Positions 1-11,425 of a stretch of 64,000 nucleotides of DNA are shown here, piece by piece; the first letter of the stretch is position 1, and each line of letters opens with the position of its first letter. Under the pieces are notes generated by a model. It was not told the origin of the DNA. It was given only the letters and a program-made list of their open reading frames with translations, and made no database searches. The position numbers and the translations under genes are program-made. The stretch comes from Schistocerca nitens (Eukaryota > Arthropoda > Insecta > Orthoptera > Acrididae): NCBI RefSeq assembly GCF_023898315.1, contig NC_064617.1, forward strand, positions 621,231,000-621,294,999. Reading direction: 5' to 3'.

Positions 1-295
1 AAAGACGTTTTTCGTCGCGGTGACATCAATTTACGAAATTTCTGTCACCAACTTTCTCTTCCGAATGCGAAAATATTTTGTTGAGCCCAACCTAGATAGG
101 TAGGAATGATCATCAAAATAAAATAAGAGAAATCAGAGCTCGAACAGAAAGGTTTAGGTGTTCGTTTTTCCCGCGCGCTGTTCGGGAGTGGAATAGTAGA
201 GAGATAGTATGATTGTGGTTCGATGAACCCTCTGCCAAGCACTTAAATGTGAATTGCAGAGTACTCATGTAGATGTAAATGTAGATGTAGATTAT
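1..295 (+). mobile_element. 3' end of a CR1/Jockey-type LINE
   Basis: The plus strand reads a fragment of the C-terminal tail that follows reverse transcriptase in grasshopper LINEs (RARTERF, then FFPRAVREWNS at about 165-195), and ends in a degenerate atgtagatgtaaatgtag tail at 265-290. The same tail logic ends the fragments near 3430 and 40785. The 5' part lies outside the window or is truncated. A minus-strand frame over 45-242 is a shadow. Non-functional remnant. Confidence 0.6.
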
Positions 296-1429
296 TTTCC
301 GTTTGTTTATAATGAACCTGGACTACAGATACCCGCATCGAGATTTAGCATCCTTAGAGCGTTTTGAAAATGAAATCTGAAATCTGGCTTGTATTTGTAA
401 AACCATCAACGCAGAAGTTGTGTTTTCAAAAGCACAGTTTATAAGGGTATGTAATATTTATAAAATCTCTGTTTATAAAGTATTATGTAATATTCCAAAA
501 TGCATCCGTAGGTATCCGTGGTGATTGTCGTTTGAAACACATTTTCTATATATTTTTCATTTTTAACTAGATTTGAAGAATTAGAGTTAGTTTTACCGGC
601 TCCCATACTTGTTAACAATCTTTACACAGACTGAAATATTTATGACGCTAATATTTAAGTAGAACATCATACTCACTTTCGTAGGCACATACGTTGATCT
701 CCTACGCGACATCTCGGAAATAGACGCCAACGAAGGACCAGAAAGTAGGGACGTTGCCCGCCCGAGTGCTCAGCATAATCAGTCGCTTTAAATGCAGGGC
801 TTGTGCTGTCCCTTCTCTCTGAGGAGTGCTCTGCTGCTCTGGATAATCTATGCTCTTGTTCATCAGACTGAAACCTTGAAAGGAAAGCAACCAACTGCCC
901 GCTAAGCTGATTCTGTTCCCAAGGGTTCTGATGCACACTAAACAAAAATTTGTTTGCACGATATTTTCGTATAAACAAGGAGTCTAGATTGCCACATAAA
1001 CACCTGAAACCTTTAAACAATCGCCTGAGGAACGAACTGTCCCATATCTCGATTTTTCCCTTCACTGGTTTGCTTCTTTCCGAAATCATATATACTTATA
1101 CAAAGTAGCGTCAATCGTTGTGTAATTTTCTACAGCAACATAATACATCTTTCAACTAATATAAAAATATTACAAGCAGACTGTCGAGCACTTTCTTGAA
1201 CGAAAGAAATTCAATGATTCCAGTCTAAAATGTTGTTCAGAACTTGGGGACGAAAGTAAATTTCGCACGATGTGTCGCTGCCAAGTATCATGGGTAGGTG
1301 AAAGTTTGACCACACTCAGAAAAAACTACAGCAGGATAGTAGAGAAGCTAACAGAAAGAAATGCGCAACGATACAGCAATGACACGTTGATTCAGAGACA
1401 ATAATTACACTGAAGTCACCGTGATTTTT
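296..1429. other. No recognised gene; one unexplained minus-strand frame
   Basis: Mostly AT-rich sequence. A minus-strand frame of 138 codons covers 673-1089 and is rich in Arg, Ser and Leu, with no motif I recognise, no obvious splice partner and no family resemblance. A second overlapping frame covers 702-959. I regard both as probably non-coding or an unrecognised repeat. Confidence 0.4.
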
Positions 1430-2290
1430 GATGGTCCTGTGGATATTGCAAAACATGTGACATGGTTCTTAATAGGATAAGTGGTCATGTCGAACCGCAA
1501 TGCATGTTCTGTAATCTGCTCCTATGCTCGCCAGGTGGTTTGTAGAGATTTCCCGTGACGATGCCTTTCGTTCCTCCAACAGCGCGGCTGACAACTGTTT
1601 GATGGTCGTTAGTGCTTGCAGACGTGCTGCAATACGTCACCCCACCGAATCAGACACGTGCTCGAAGTGTTTTTATTCGGGGGATTGGCGAGGCCAGTCC
1701 ATTCACCGAACGCCCTCTCTTTTCCAAGCGTTCCTCCACCTGCGCTGTTCGATGCAGTGCCTCACTGTCGTCAATAAAAATGAAATCATGGTAAACGTTC
1801 CCCTGAAATGACGTACAATGGGAAGGATTACAGTATCAAAATAGCATTTTCCGGTGGGTGTTCAGGGTTCAACGACTCACAGGTCAGTACGCCCATGAAA
1901 GATTATCCCTGTCCACACAACATCACCTGCACCACCAAAACTATCATGTTCGAAACATTCCTAGGGGCATTACGTGTTTCCACCTTTCGCGTGCGAGTGT
2001 ACGTCCAAAATCAGAACTTAAACAGAATCTGCTCTTATACAATTGGAGCACATGACAGCAATCGTCATCGGTCCACGTCCTATTCTTGGCATCCTTGTAA
2101 ACGCGGCCGCAGAGATGAGTGTCTCAGGAGAACACAACATAATTATTGGATTTCGGGCAAATAGACCAGCGCTATGCAGATTCCGTAACACTGTGGAGCG
2201 CGAGAATGCGTATCTTTCACTCCTGTTAAATGTGATAGAATTACACCGGATGTTTGAAGTAGGCTCCTTTACTACTGTTGCATAATGTAG
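1430..2290 (-). pseudogene. Decayed Tc1-like transposase
   Basis: Read on the minus strand in shifting frames, this matches the Tc1 transposase layout. An N-terminal part contains RSTVLRNLHSAGL near 2200, a central part contains VVWTGI and HGRTDL near 1880-1915, the second catalytic Asp survives in FIFIDDSEALHRT near 1770, MDWPRQSP sits near 1690, and a catalytic-region remnant FEHVSDSVG near 1650. The C-terminal stretch ALTTIKQLSAALLEE near 1580-1620 and CIAVRHDH near 1500 complete the order. Tc1 transposases cut and paste their element at TA sites using a DDE triad. At least three frame changes and several stops make this inactive. I could not find terminal repeats. It is much older than the Tc1 copies at 6.5 and 31 kb and belongs to a different subfamily. 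Confidence 0.65.
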
Positions 2291-2324
2291 CGGTCATCTG
2301 CTGTAAGTAACTACAAGGGCAGAT

Positions 2325-3440
2325 TGTCGGGATCCTTACTGCTCATGTTGTATATTAAAGATCTAGAAGACTTTTTGCAGATGACGCAGTTATCTATACG
2401 GAAATACTGTGTGAAAGAAGCTGCGTCAACATTCAGTCAGATATTAATAAGATTTCACAGTGGTGCAAACAGTGACAACTTGCTTTAAATATTCAGAAAT
2501 GTAAAACTGTGCCCTTCACAAGAGGAATAAACGTAGTATTTCGTTATTATAAAATCAGTGAATCACAGTTGGAATGGGCCGCGTCCTACACTTTGTACGG
2601 ACATGAAATGGAATAATCACGTACGCTCAGTCGTGGATAAAGCAGGTGGAAGACTATTGTTTCTTGATTCGAACGATGAGAAAATGCAGTCAGTGTCCAT
2701 AGGAGAATGCTAGCAAATCAGATCATTCGTGCGAACCATTCTGGAACATTCTTTAAGTGCGTGGGACGCATACTAAATGGAAATAACAGGGAATACTGAA
2801 CATATACACAGAAGAGGTGACCATTCTGGAATATTTCTGAAGGGTATGGGACCCGCACAAAATGGGGCAGACAGGGGTTACTGATCATATATACAAAAGA
2901 GCTGACCTTTCCGGAATATTCCTCAAGGGTATGAGACCCGTACTAAAGGGATCTAACGGAGGATACCGAACATATACATAGAGGAGCTGACCATTCTGGA
3001 ATATTCCTCAAGGATGTAGGACGCGCTTCAAACGGGGCTAACAGATGAATTTGAACATAAGCATAGAAGAGCTGTACGAGTAGGTACAGGTTTGTGGGAG
3101 AGTGTCACAGAGATGGTGAAGAAACTGGTCTGGCAAACTCTTGCAGATAGGCGTAAGCTACCCAGAGGAAGGCTACTTGCAAAGTTTCAAGAACTGGCTT
3201 CAAATGATGGCTCTAAGAATATTTCGTAAGCTTTCACTTATCGCTCACATAAGGATCGTCAGAAAAAGATTACATTAATTACAGCACACACAGAGGCACT
3301 TAAACAATCACTCTTCTAGCGCTCAATGCATGACTGGAACAGGAAGAAACTCTAATAAGAAGTACAACGCGACGTACCCTCTGCAACTCACCCCATAGTG
3401 GTCTGCAAAGGATAAATGTTATTTTAGATGCTGTAGATGA
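2325..3440 (+). pseudogene. LINE reverse transcriptase C-terminal fragment
   Basis: A 5'-truncated CR1/Jockey-group LINE. The region near 2325-2400 retains the end of the RT palm (LLMLYIKDLED and then a frame-shifted FADDAVIYT at about 2373-2400), followed by ISQWC-like and LNIQKCKTVPF sequence near 2450-2515, which corresponds to the segment after the catalytic Asp pair. A homologous copy lies at 38.6-40.8 kb. The sequence ends with ctgtagatgaccac near 3430. Several frameshifts and stops are visible and the central part is expanded into a minisatellite at 2736-3075. Not functional. Confidence 0.7.
2736..3075 (+). repeat. 85-bp tandem repeat (four units) inside LINE remnant
   Basis: The word ccattctgg or a close variant recurs at 2736, 2821, 2906 and 2991, giving an exact 85-bp period. 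Each unit runs through a gtgggacgc-type word, an aacagg-type word and an acatatacatag-type word. The related LINE at 39.7-39.8 kb has only one unit. Eighty-five is not a multiple of three, so the array is not a protein repeat. Confidence 0.85.
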
Positions 3441-6356
3441 CCACAGTAAAGTGTAGTTGACCACAGTCGATCACCTCTTCTGGATTTGGCACCAGTGCCT
3501 GTGTTCTGAAAGCTCCCCATGCACGTGAAACAATGTTGCACGCAATACCAAACTCACGTACTACACACATCAAAACCTTAACTAACGACTAATTTAAATT
3601 TTAAAGTGACAGTTGTTGAAATGGTTGACGTATTACTGCACCTCGCAGAGTTTCTTTCCTAGCTAATGTGCCCCTATCTACATTACTCTGCCAAACGTAA
3701 GGGTTAGATAGACAAAGTACCGTAACATGTCAACTACTCGGTGGAATGGAACGAAAGTGCGATTGGATGCGGCCAGACGTCACCCACTCGAGCACAGAAA
3801 AGTGTACTCACATTGCGCGATGTCATCATGATTACAGCGGCGATGGGATTGGCCCCGCAACACGAGGAAGATGAAGGAACGGGAAGAGTGTTAGCGCCAT
3901 TACATTTGGGTTTCCTACAAGCAAGGTGACTTAAACTAATTTTTTTCTTATTCTTTCACACACAGAGAGATAACGGCAACAGGATCTTCCAGCCGGAGGA
4001 AGATGAAGGTAGCGGAGAAAACAAGAAGTGGGAGATAGTGTTTAATGTCTTAAATTTTGGTCAAGGGGAGAATGCAAACTCACAAACTCAGAGTGGATAA
4101 CGATGGAGAAGTACAGTGTCCTCCTCCTTTTCAAACATCCATTAATCTGGGGGGGGGGGGACTTACAGAAACTTCAAAAACTCTAAAACGTACTTGATTA
4201 GTCAATCTTTCTTTTTCTTGACCTTCCTGAACATGTAACGCCTTCTCAGCGAAAATCATTTTGATTCCTGAAGTAATACATCGATAAACAGGTTTTGGTC
4301 TTGTGACAAGAGAGAGTGCTGGGGATACAGAATATTAACACTACAAATGAAACAATCGAAACTCCAGGTTGGAATATCGATAACACTATGTATATGATAG
4401 ATTTATTTTACCGCATAGACGACAAGTAGAGATGCAAGCAGCTTTCGGCCAAAACCCTCCTAAGAAAAGAAAACACACAAGCAAGCACACCTCACGCACG
4501 CATGGCCGCCCTATCCTTTCCATAATAGTGTTCACACTTCAAATGAAGATACTTTATATGAAGCGTATGTCAGATCACAAATAAATTAATAAGCGAGTAG
4601 CATGCGCATCTGTGCAGCAGGCATATCCTTAGATCCGATGACCAGTATTCTCCTTTGCTGATGATATCAATGTCGGGGCGTAATTTTCCAGTATGTAGTA
4701 AATCAATACTGAGCGCGAATTATGAAGAGGCATAAATGTCAGCTGAAAGACTGAAAGTAACGGTTTTGTAATAAATGTAAGCGATAATTTCATAGTTTGC
4801 TTAAAGAGGGATGAATGTTGATTGACCGTTAAACTGAACAGAATGCACAATGCTGGTAATGAAAAATTAAGTGCCTGAAATACTTTTTTCTATATCTCAT
4901 AAGCAGAAAGTAACAGTTGCATCCTCCTCGAAGTACATTTGCAATACTTATCCATGGAATATCGTTTGCAATCAATTTTTCAAAATGCGGGCACTATTTT
5001 TATGTGCAAAAATTATGTATAGGAATAATAACTATAAACGGCGTTCAGACTCATTAAAAGAGTTGTAAAGAAATGTTTAAAGAACTGGGGTTTCTTACTA
5101 ACCTATGAGTGCATCTAAAAATCAGTACCAATAATTAAACGAGAGGCCTCTTCATGACCGGATAACAAAAGCCAGGTTCAACATCCATCTATCAAGAAGA
5201 CAAAGGAAATGTCAAAGCAGTGTTTTATGATAGGATCATACTGTAAAACAAGTAACTAAGGGGATAACACTAAAGCAACGTATTTTAAAAATGAAATAAA
5301 AATGCTCTTGAATAACAGATAAACTCAAGTAGTGTTCAGATGATACACTAAAGGAGGTTAACTGATGGGGAACAGAAATTAATTTTGTCATACTGAAAGG
5401 AAAAGGTGCTTAGGACAGTTGCATTTTAGCATAACATCAAGTGAAGAGAACCGGCAATGGATTCTGGATAATAGTACGTTCTTTTCGCATTCGCGTGTCC
5501 GACATCTTATTCTTTATTTGGGGGTGTCTTTTATCATACAACAAATGAGAAAGTACAAAAAAAAATTAATGGAAGATCAAAATAATGTGAAGTACTCTGA
5601 TAAAAATTACCTGTTTATACTCTCTCTGAGCAAAAATTGAATACAGTGTGTGGAAAAGATGTTTTGATTGAAGAAATTTAGTTAGATATTTTGGTATTCG
5701 CTTTCGTTAAACATCCAATGTTGTGCAAAAGGAGATAACATGGAATTGCTTCAGTGACTTAAAACTTTGGGGGAGCATTCCTCGTCGTTATCACGCACTG
5801 GCGCAGAGGATGGTCACGGGAAAGGAACACAGAAAAAGTTTCATGCCTATTAGTTGCCTAACGAATTTCCTTTTATGGAGTTGAAGCGAAGTCTTCCTTC
5901 TGATTGGCTCGAGAGAGAGAGAGAACAGAGAGCTACTCTTCGTCTTACTGACAGTCGGAAAAAGACAAGAGCTGGGTAACAGACACATTTAGGGTCACAT
6001 GTAATTTCGTGGGTGCGAGTCTGTGCAATATTCAAAGCCTTAGATCGAGTGAAATTATCACATAATTGTCTAATTAGTGTCAGTACCGCACATTAATCTA
6101 CATTATGCGAGTCTACCTAACCGAAAAGTTATTTATTACTTACTTCAATTCGTTAATTTCTTTTTCTTGACATTCCTTCCACCACTCTCTCTGCTTTTTC
6201 AGCCTTCCTTTATCTGGATCTAATTCATCACCGCTATCAATTACTCCCTCATTCAGCTCCCGGACAACCGATTTTAATTACTTTTCTTCTTATGAGAATA
6301 TCAAGCTCTGTACTTCGACACGTCCCCGCAAGTTCTTTCCAATCTCATGGTCATTT
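3441..6356. other. No recognised gene
   Basis: AT-rich stretch without a supported coding region. A run of G lies at about 4150-4162 and a short (GA) run at about 5911-5923. Small frames at 3741-3929, 4629-4850, 4871-5068 and 5419-5640 show no domain or motif and are probably chance. Confidence 0.5.
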
Positions 6357-6458
6357 TGAAACTTCCCCTTTTAAACAATTTTACATGACTGTGCTTAAAC
6401 TGACACACAATATTTTTAGCGCAACGCAATCTGACTTTCAAAAATCCATACAAAAGGT
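6357..6458 (-). repeat. 3' LTR remnant (about 102 bp)
   Basis: Matches the first 102 plus-strand bases of the 9784 LTR with a handful of substitutions and then stops abruptly at TCCATACAAAAG, where Tc1 sequence continues. This is the left side of the deletion junction. Confidence 0.85.
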
Positions 6459-7463
6459 GCACGGACCGACCTGGGACCGGACCGCAGCGACGCACGGATG
6501 CACGCCAAGACCGTAGGATCCTACGCAGTGCCGTAGGGGACCGCACCGCCACTTCCCAGCAAATTAGGGACACTGTTGCTCCTGGGGTATCGGCGAGGAC
6601 CATTCGCAACCGTCTCCATGAAGCTGGGCTACGGTCCCGCACACCGTTAGGCCGTCTTCTGCTCACGCCCCAACATCGTGCAGCGCGCCTCCAGTGGTGT
6701 CGCGACAGGCGTGAATGGAGGGACGAATGGAGACGTGTCGTCTTCAGCGATGAGAGTCGCTTCTGCCTTGGTGCCAATGATGGTCGTATGCGTGTTTGGC
6801 GCCGTGCAGGTGAGCGCCACAATCAGGACTGCATACGACCGAGGCACACAGGGCCAACACCCGGCATCATGGTGTGGGGAGCGATCTCCTACACTGGCCG
6901 TACACCACTGGTGATCGTCGAGGGGACACTGAATAGTGCACGGTACATCCAAACCTCATCGAACCCATCGTTCTACCATTCCTAGACCGGCAAGGGAACT
7001 TGCTGTTCCAACAGGACAATGCACGTCCGCATGTATCCCGTGCCACCCAACGTGCTCTAGAAGGTGTAAGTCAACTACCCTGGCCAGCAAGATCTCCGGA
7101 TCTGTCCCCCATTGAGCATGTTTGGGACTGGATGAAGCGTCGTCTGACGCGGTCTGCACGTCCAGCACGAACGCTGGTCCAACTGAGGCGCCAGGTGGAA
7201 ATGGCATGGCAAGCCGTTCCACAGGACTACATCCAGCATCTCTACGATCGTCTCCATGGGAGAATGGCAGCCTGCATTGCTGCGAAAGGTGGATATACAC
7301 TGTACTAGTGCCGACATTGTGCATGCTCTGTTGCCTGTGTCTATGTGCCTGTGGTTCTGTCAGTGTGATCATGTGATGTATCTGACCCCAGGAATGTGTC
7401 AATAAAGTTTCCCCTTCCTGGGATAATGAATTCACGGTGTTCTTATTTCAATTTCCAGGAGTG
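6459..7463 (+). mobile_element. 5'-truncated Tc1-like element (copy 1)
   Basis: Nearly identical to positions about 31474-32486 of the complete-ended copy; I noticed only a few differences over about 1 kb. It keeps the transposase from just before the second DNA-binding helix to the stop at 7306-7308 and the right terminal repeat, ending at TA 7464-7465. Frame: open from 6459 to 6985, then the same one-base loss as copy 2, then open 7000-7308 with QQDNARPH and SPIEHVWD. At 6485-6495 copy 1 has the extra base (cgacgcacgg) that keeps frame, which copy 2 lacks. The left end is missing and joins directly to LTR sequence. Confidence 0.9.
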
Positions 7464-7465
7464 TA

Positions 7466-9630
7466 TTATTGTGCCAGCGGTTGTCATAAGGGTGGTGTCT
7501 GTTTTGGTCACGATTTGTGTTGTGAGAATAGCCTTGTCGTGTCCATTTATTATTTCTGTCATCACGGAAATGTGGCGGATGTGACCTGTAATTGTTGTTT
7601 TCATGTTTTCGCGTTTCGCGATTGTCACTGTCAATTTCTAATTCTTGTAAGAGTCCCTGAAAAGCTTCAATGTCTTCTTTGCAACGTCCTGCTAAAATAA
7701 TATGTCGTAAATGTTCAGGTAATTTGATTAAGCAAATGCGGATAAGTTCTGAGGGGCTGTATGGGTTTGACAGGTACTGATTCTTGTGCAACATGTCTTC
7801 AAAATATTTCACAAGACTGGAGAATTCAGATTGTTCGAAATGTTTCATCATTATGATGCTATGTTTTACTCGGTCTTGTGTAGCTTGAGACCAATATGCT
7901 GAGAGGAAGGCATGATAAAATTCTCCTTCACTGTGACAATCGTGAATGACCGATCGCATTCTCACAGCTGGTTGATTCTCCAAGTAGCCACACATAAATT
8001 CTAATCTGTGTTCTAACGACCAGTTGGGAGGAAAACAATGAGAGAATTGATGGAGCCATGCTTGTGGATGAATGTCGTTGCCAGAATTCTTAAATGTTTA
8101 GAATTTACGTGTAGTAATGAACAGCTTATAGTCAAAGTCATCATGTCGGCGAGTCGCATATCGGTCATTGTTACGTCGTTTCGGCGGTTCCATTTCAAAA
8201 TTCGGTGAACCTTGCCAATTTCTTTCATAATTTCCGAAATGCGCTGTGTTATTATTTTGTGGCTGTTCCGTATTTCTATGTCCCTCTTCCCGTGTTGGAG
8301 CGCGAGTGTCCTCTGAAATTTGTAATTTTTGTATTACTTGTGCCAACTGATCTTGTACTTCCGGGATTTCTCTTTTGTGTTGCGTATTAATTTGATTCTG
8401 ATTTTGTTTGAATTTCCTAATTTGTTCATACTCTTCTGTGTCAGTGAAGGCTACGGGTCTTGTGTCATTCAGATCATCATCTACCTTTGTAGATAAGTTA
8501 GTGAACTGATCCGAAAGTTCGGCTACTTTCTCCGATAGTGTACTTATTTCCTCAGTGTGTTTTTCTGAACCACGTTTCAGAGTATCTACTGTGTCCTTTA
8601 AATTTTCCTGAGTTTTTGCAAGTTGCGTAACCGAATCGGTAGATGCAACTGAGTCAATTTTAGCTTGCAAGGTCTCATGATTTTCACGAACAATAATTTG
8701 CAGTTCTTTTATGGCTGCTTCGTGATTCTGTAATGCATTTTCATGCCGCGAAAAAATAGGTTGGAAATGCTCACAAATTTGTGTTTTTACGTCATTACAG
8801 ACTTTTTGACATTTCGATTCAATGTTATGTAACTCAGTAGTTAAATCTTCACGTGTTTGTTCAAGAGTTTCTTCCAATGAGTCTAACTTTTGAAGCTGTT
8901 GCTGTGTTTGTCTCTGATTTTGTTCCATTGTGTCTAACTTTTGAAGCTTTTGCTGTGTTTGTCTCTGATTTTGTTCCATTGTGTCTAACTTTTGAAGATT
9001 TTGTTCCATTGTGTCTAACTGTTGCTGTGTTTGTCTCTGATTTGGTTTCATTTGCTGCATTAATTGCAAAAATAATGTGTTAGTGTCTGGAATCGGTTCC
9101 TCTATGCTTTTCAGCACTGCATTTGCACCGGCAACATTTACATTTTGACGAGCAGAAAATGTGTCTTGACCTATTTGAGAGAACGGTGAGGACCCAAAAC
9201 CTTAATCTACAGTATTTGCAATGTTGTGTTCTGTCATTTCGGATTCCTGAGGCGAGCTGTTGCCGACCGATCGATCGATAATGCTTCCTTGTTCACTACC
9301 TGTTTCACTGTCTACACCATTATTTGCCACCCGCTCCATTTCCCTATGCACAATTACCAAATTACTACTTTGAATATTAGTTAATTCATTACACAGGGGT
9401 GCTGATAAGCTACGCTCGTCGTCACTATTATTTCTCAGTTTACTTTGTAGCCTAGTGTTACGTTTTTCACACGCCGTTATTGTCACAATATTTTTGACAC
9501 GACAACACAGAAAAACACAATTTGAAGAGCAAAAATAGGGGAACACATTAACATACCACTGAAAATAATATCTAGTTAATTGTAAGCGCAGCTGCGAAAT
9601 ACTTGCTGCAAATCTACATGCATGCCACAA
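7466..9630 (-). pseudogene. gag: gag of LTR retrotransposon, two in-frame stops, 3' truncated
   Basis: One minus-strand frame runs from about 9630 to 7466 and is interrupted only by TAA at 9202-9204 and TAA at 8098-8100. The start is uncertain and probably lies near 9500. The N-terminal part is acidic and serine-rich. Positions 8880-9060 encode 17-residue repeats built on LDTMEQNQRQTQQ, followed by a long heptad-like coiled coil (to about 8400). The capsid-like part is at 7600-8090, with WLHQFSHCFPPNWSLEHRL, then AFLSAYWS and PSELIRICLIKLPEHLR. The end (about 7470-7600) is rich in Arg, His, Asn and Tyr and lacks a CCHC knuckle, so RNA binding may be through basic residues. Gag forms the particle that packages element RNA. 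Coding is cut off by the Tc1 junction at 7465. Confidence 0.8.
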
Positions 9631-9783
9631 CTGTTTTACTGTACAACAATGAAAAACTACAACTACAAAGGAAATTCTCTCTATAATTACGCGCTAGCAA
9701 TAAACAAAAGCTACAGTAATTACACAAACTACAAGAAAAAACAGAAGATTCCAGTGAGGTATCCTCCGCTAAGGGTCGACATA

Positions 9784-10334
9784 TGAAACTTCCCCTTTTG
9801 AACAATTATACACGACTGTGCTTTAACTGACACACAATATTTTTAGCGCAACGCAATCTGACTTTCAAAAATCCATACAAAAGAATGGCCCTGACTAACA
9901 TTAACCTATACGTTTCACAAATCACTTACCTCACAAAAATCTTGGTTACTCGAGCTACTGCAATACAGCAAGCGCCACTACTGCCAGCTAAATAAAAGAT
10001 TCAAACTACTGAAGGTACTAACTACTGATAGGCTTAGTTAGCAAATGAAAGATTGTAATAGAGAACAAACACTGTATTTACCTTAATAGTCATAATATAT
10101 GTAGCAGTTCATGACAAATTACAAAACTCCGCCATCTCTCTCCCCACCTCCACCACTGCTGGCGGCTCACCTCCAACTGCGCAACGCTACGCGCTGTTCA
10201 CAGCCAGCTGCCTAACACTACAATGGCGAGTATTACAACAATGCAAAGCAGCCACAGACTGCACACAGCACAGCCAGTGATTTTCATACAGTGGTGGCGT
10301 TACCAATAAAAAAAACCTAAACAGCCTACTTACA
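9784..10334 (-). repeat. Complete 5' LTR (551 bp)
   Basis: On the minus strand it starts TGTAAGTAGGCTG and ends GGGGAAGTTTCA. The following leader begins TATGTCGACCC; I could not match it to a specific tRNA primer. The LTR would hold promoter and polyadenylation signals, but I do not assign exact sites. Confidence 0.85.
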
Positions 10335-10733
10335 ATTTTACCATATATTCTCGGAACAGTTATTTTTATTCCCTCAAGGAAGGGCACTTAGAGTGAAACA
10401 CTTTAACTTAGCACATGTAGCGTCATGTGAAGCGCAACGAATGAAGGAAGAGGAGGAGACTGAAGTGGCAGTGAAAGTATCTGTTAGGAAATAACAGGAT
10501 ATCTTTTATGGAAACTTCATATCTAGTACACTGTTTATTTTTTTATTTCTTTACTTACAGCTTATTTAACTTGACTCTTAAATATAGTCAAGAGCATCAT
10601 ATCCTTTCTTTCAGGAGTGATAGTTCTGCAAGGTTCGCAGAAGAGCTTGTGTGAATTTTGGAAGGTAGGAGAAGAGGTACTGCAAGAATTGAAACTGTGA
10701 GGACTGGTCGTGAGCTGCGGTTGAGCAGCTCAG

Positions 10734-10872
10734 TTGGTAGAGCACTTTCCAGCGAAAGGCAGTCGTGAGTTGTGCTTGGGAAAGTCCGTTGGTAAAGCAC
10801 TTGCCAGCGAAAGGCAAAGGTCCCAAGTTGAAGTGTCGGTCCGGCACACAGTTTTAACCTGCCAGGAAGTTT
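10734..10872 (+). repeat. Half of a tRNA-like foldback element
   Basis: Ends in the same sequence as the right arm of the foldback at 33374-33460 (GTCCGGCACACAGTTTTAA, then CTGCCAGGAAGTTTC). Two tandem tRNA-like starts are visible, TCAGTTGGTAGAGCACT at about 10731 and TCCGTTGGTAAAGCACTTG at about 10786. No left arm is present. It resembles a tRNA gene internally but lacks an acceptor-stem pairing, so it is not called a tRNA. Confidence 0.6.
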
Positions 10873-10942
10873 CAAAGAGAAATTTATTTATGTGGTACAT
10901 TGGATTAATGGTGGAAGAGATTCTTATAACTGAGGAATGATA

Positions 10943-11131
10943 GCCGGCCGAGCGGTTCTAGGCGCTTCAGTCTGTAACCGTGTGACCACTACGGTCTAAG
11001 GTTCGATTCCTGCCTCGGGCATGGACGTGTGTGATGTCCTTAGGTTCGTTAGATTTAAGTTGTTCTAAGTTCTAGGGGACAGATGACCTCAGATGTTAAG
11101 TCCCATAGTGCTCAGAGCCATTTGAATCATT
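10943..11131 (+). repeat. tRNA-derived SINE, copy 1
   Basis: A tRNA-related head (A box GCCGAGCGGTTCTAGGCGC, B box GGTTCGATTCC) is followed by the family body (GTGATGTCCTTAGGTT, then CATAGTGCTCAGAGCCA). Flanked by 12-bp duplications 10931-10942 and 11132-11143 with one mismatch. SINEs are transcribed by RNA polymerase III and copied by LINE enzymes. Confidence 0.9.
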
Positions 11132-11254
11132 TGAGGCATGATAAGTCTTTTGTGACGACTAAGACTGTGTTAAGACAACTGATTCAAATGACTTTTAATT
11201 CCACTATGGCCAGTAATCAATACACTTTTCCTTACCGAAGATTTTCGTAGTTGG

Positions 11255-11425
11255 AAAAGTATTCCCCCCCCCCCCCCCCTGACAGTTCAGTTCCGTACTC
11301 GTGTGAATTTTAAATCCACAGACTCTACATAGAGTCTTTTCCTAATGAACTTGTGGATTAAAAACCCTCACGAGTACGGAACTGAACTTTGGGGCGGGGG
11401 AGGGGGGGGGGGTGAATACTCTGCA
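11255..11425. repeat. Long hairpin flanked by C16 and a G run
   Basis: Arms 11285-11321 and 11350-11387 are complementary with few mismatches (GTTCAGTTCCGTACTCGTG). The left arm is preceded by sixteen C (11264-11279) and the right arm is followed by a G-rich run (11390-11412), which extends the pairing; outside them agtattc and gaatact also pair. The loop contains a second small palindrome, GACTCTACATAGAGTC. Probably a non-autonomous foldback element. Confidence 0.75.

Larger units (their letters stand above)
6357..10334 (-). mobile_element. LTR retrotransposon, internally deleted
   Basis: The plus strand shows an LTR at 9784-10334 and a partial second copy at 6357-6458 in the same orientation. 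Both begin TGAAACTTCCCC; the complete one ends ACTTACA, so it is bounded by TG and CA. The 4-bp sequence ATTT precedes 6357 and follows 10334, as expected of a target-site duplication. The element reads on the minus strand: 5' LTR on the right, leader, gag, then a break at 7465 where Tc1 sequence begins. All of pol and most of the 3' LTR are missing. Because gag is the only coding region left, the superfamily is uncertain; gypsy is the best guess from the 4-bp duplication and gag type. Confidence 0.85.

Noticed and set aside
8853..9083. Plus-strand 76-codon frame with repeated SDFVPLCLTFE units
   Set aside because: It is the antisense of the gag coiled-coil repeats.
6357..10334. Intact LTR retrotransposon
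   Set aside because: pol is absent and the second LTR is cut at 6458, so it is an internally deleted remnant.
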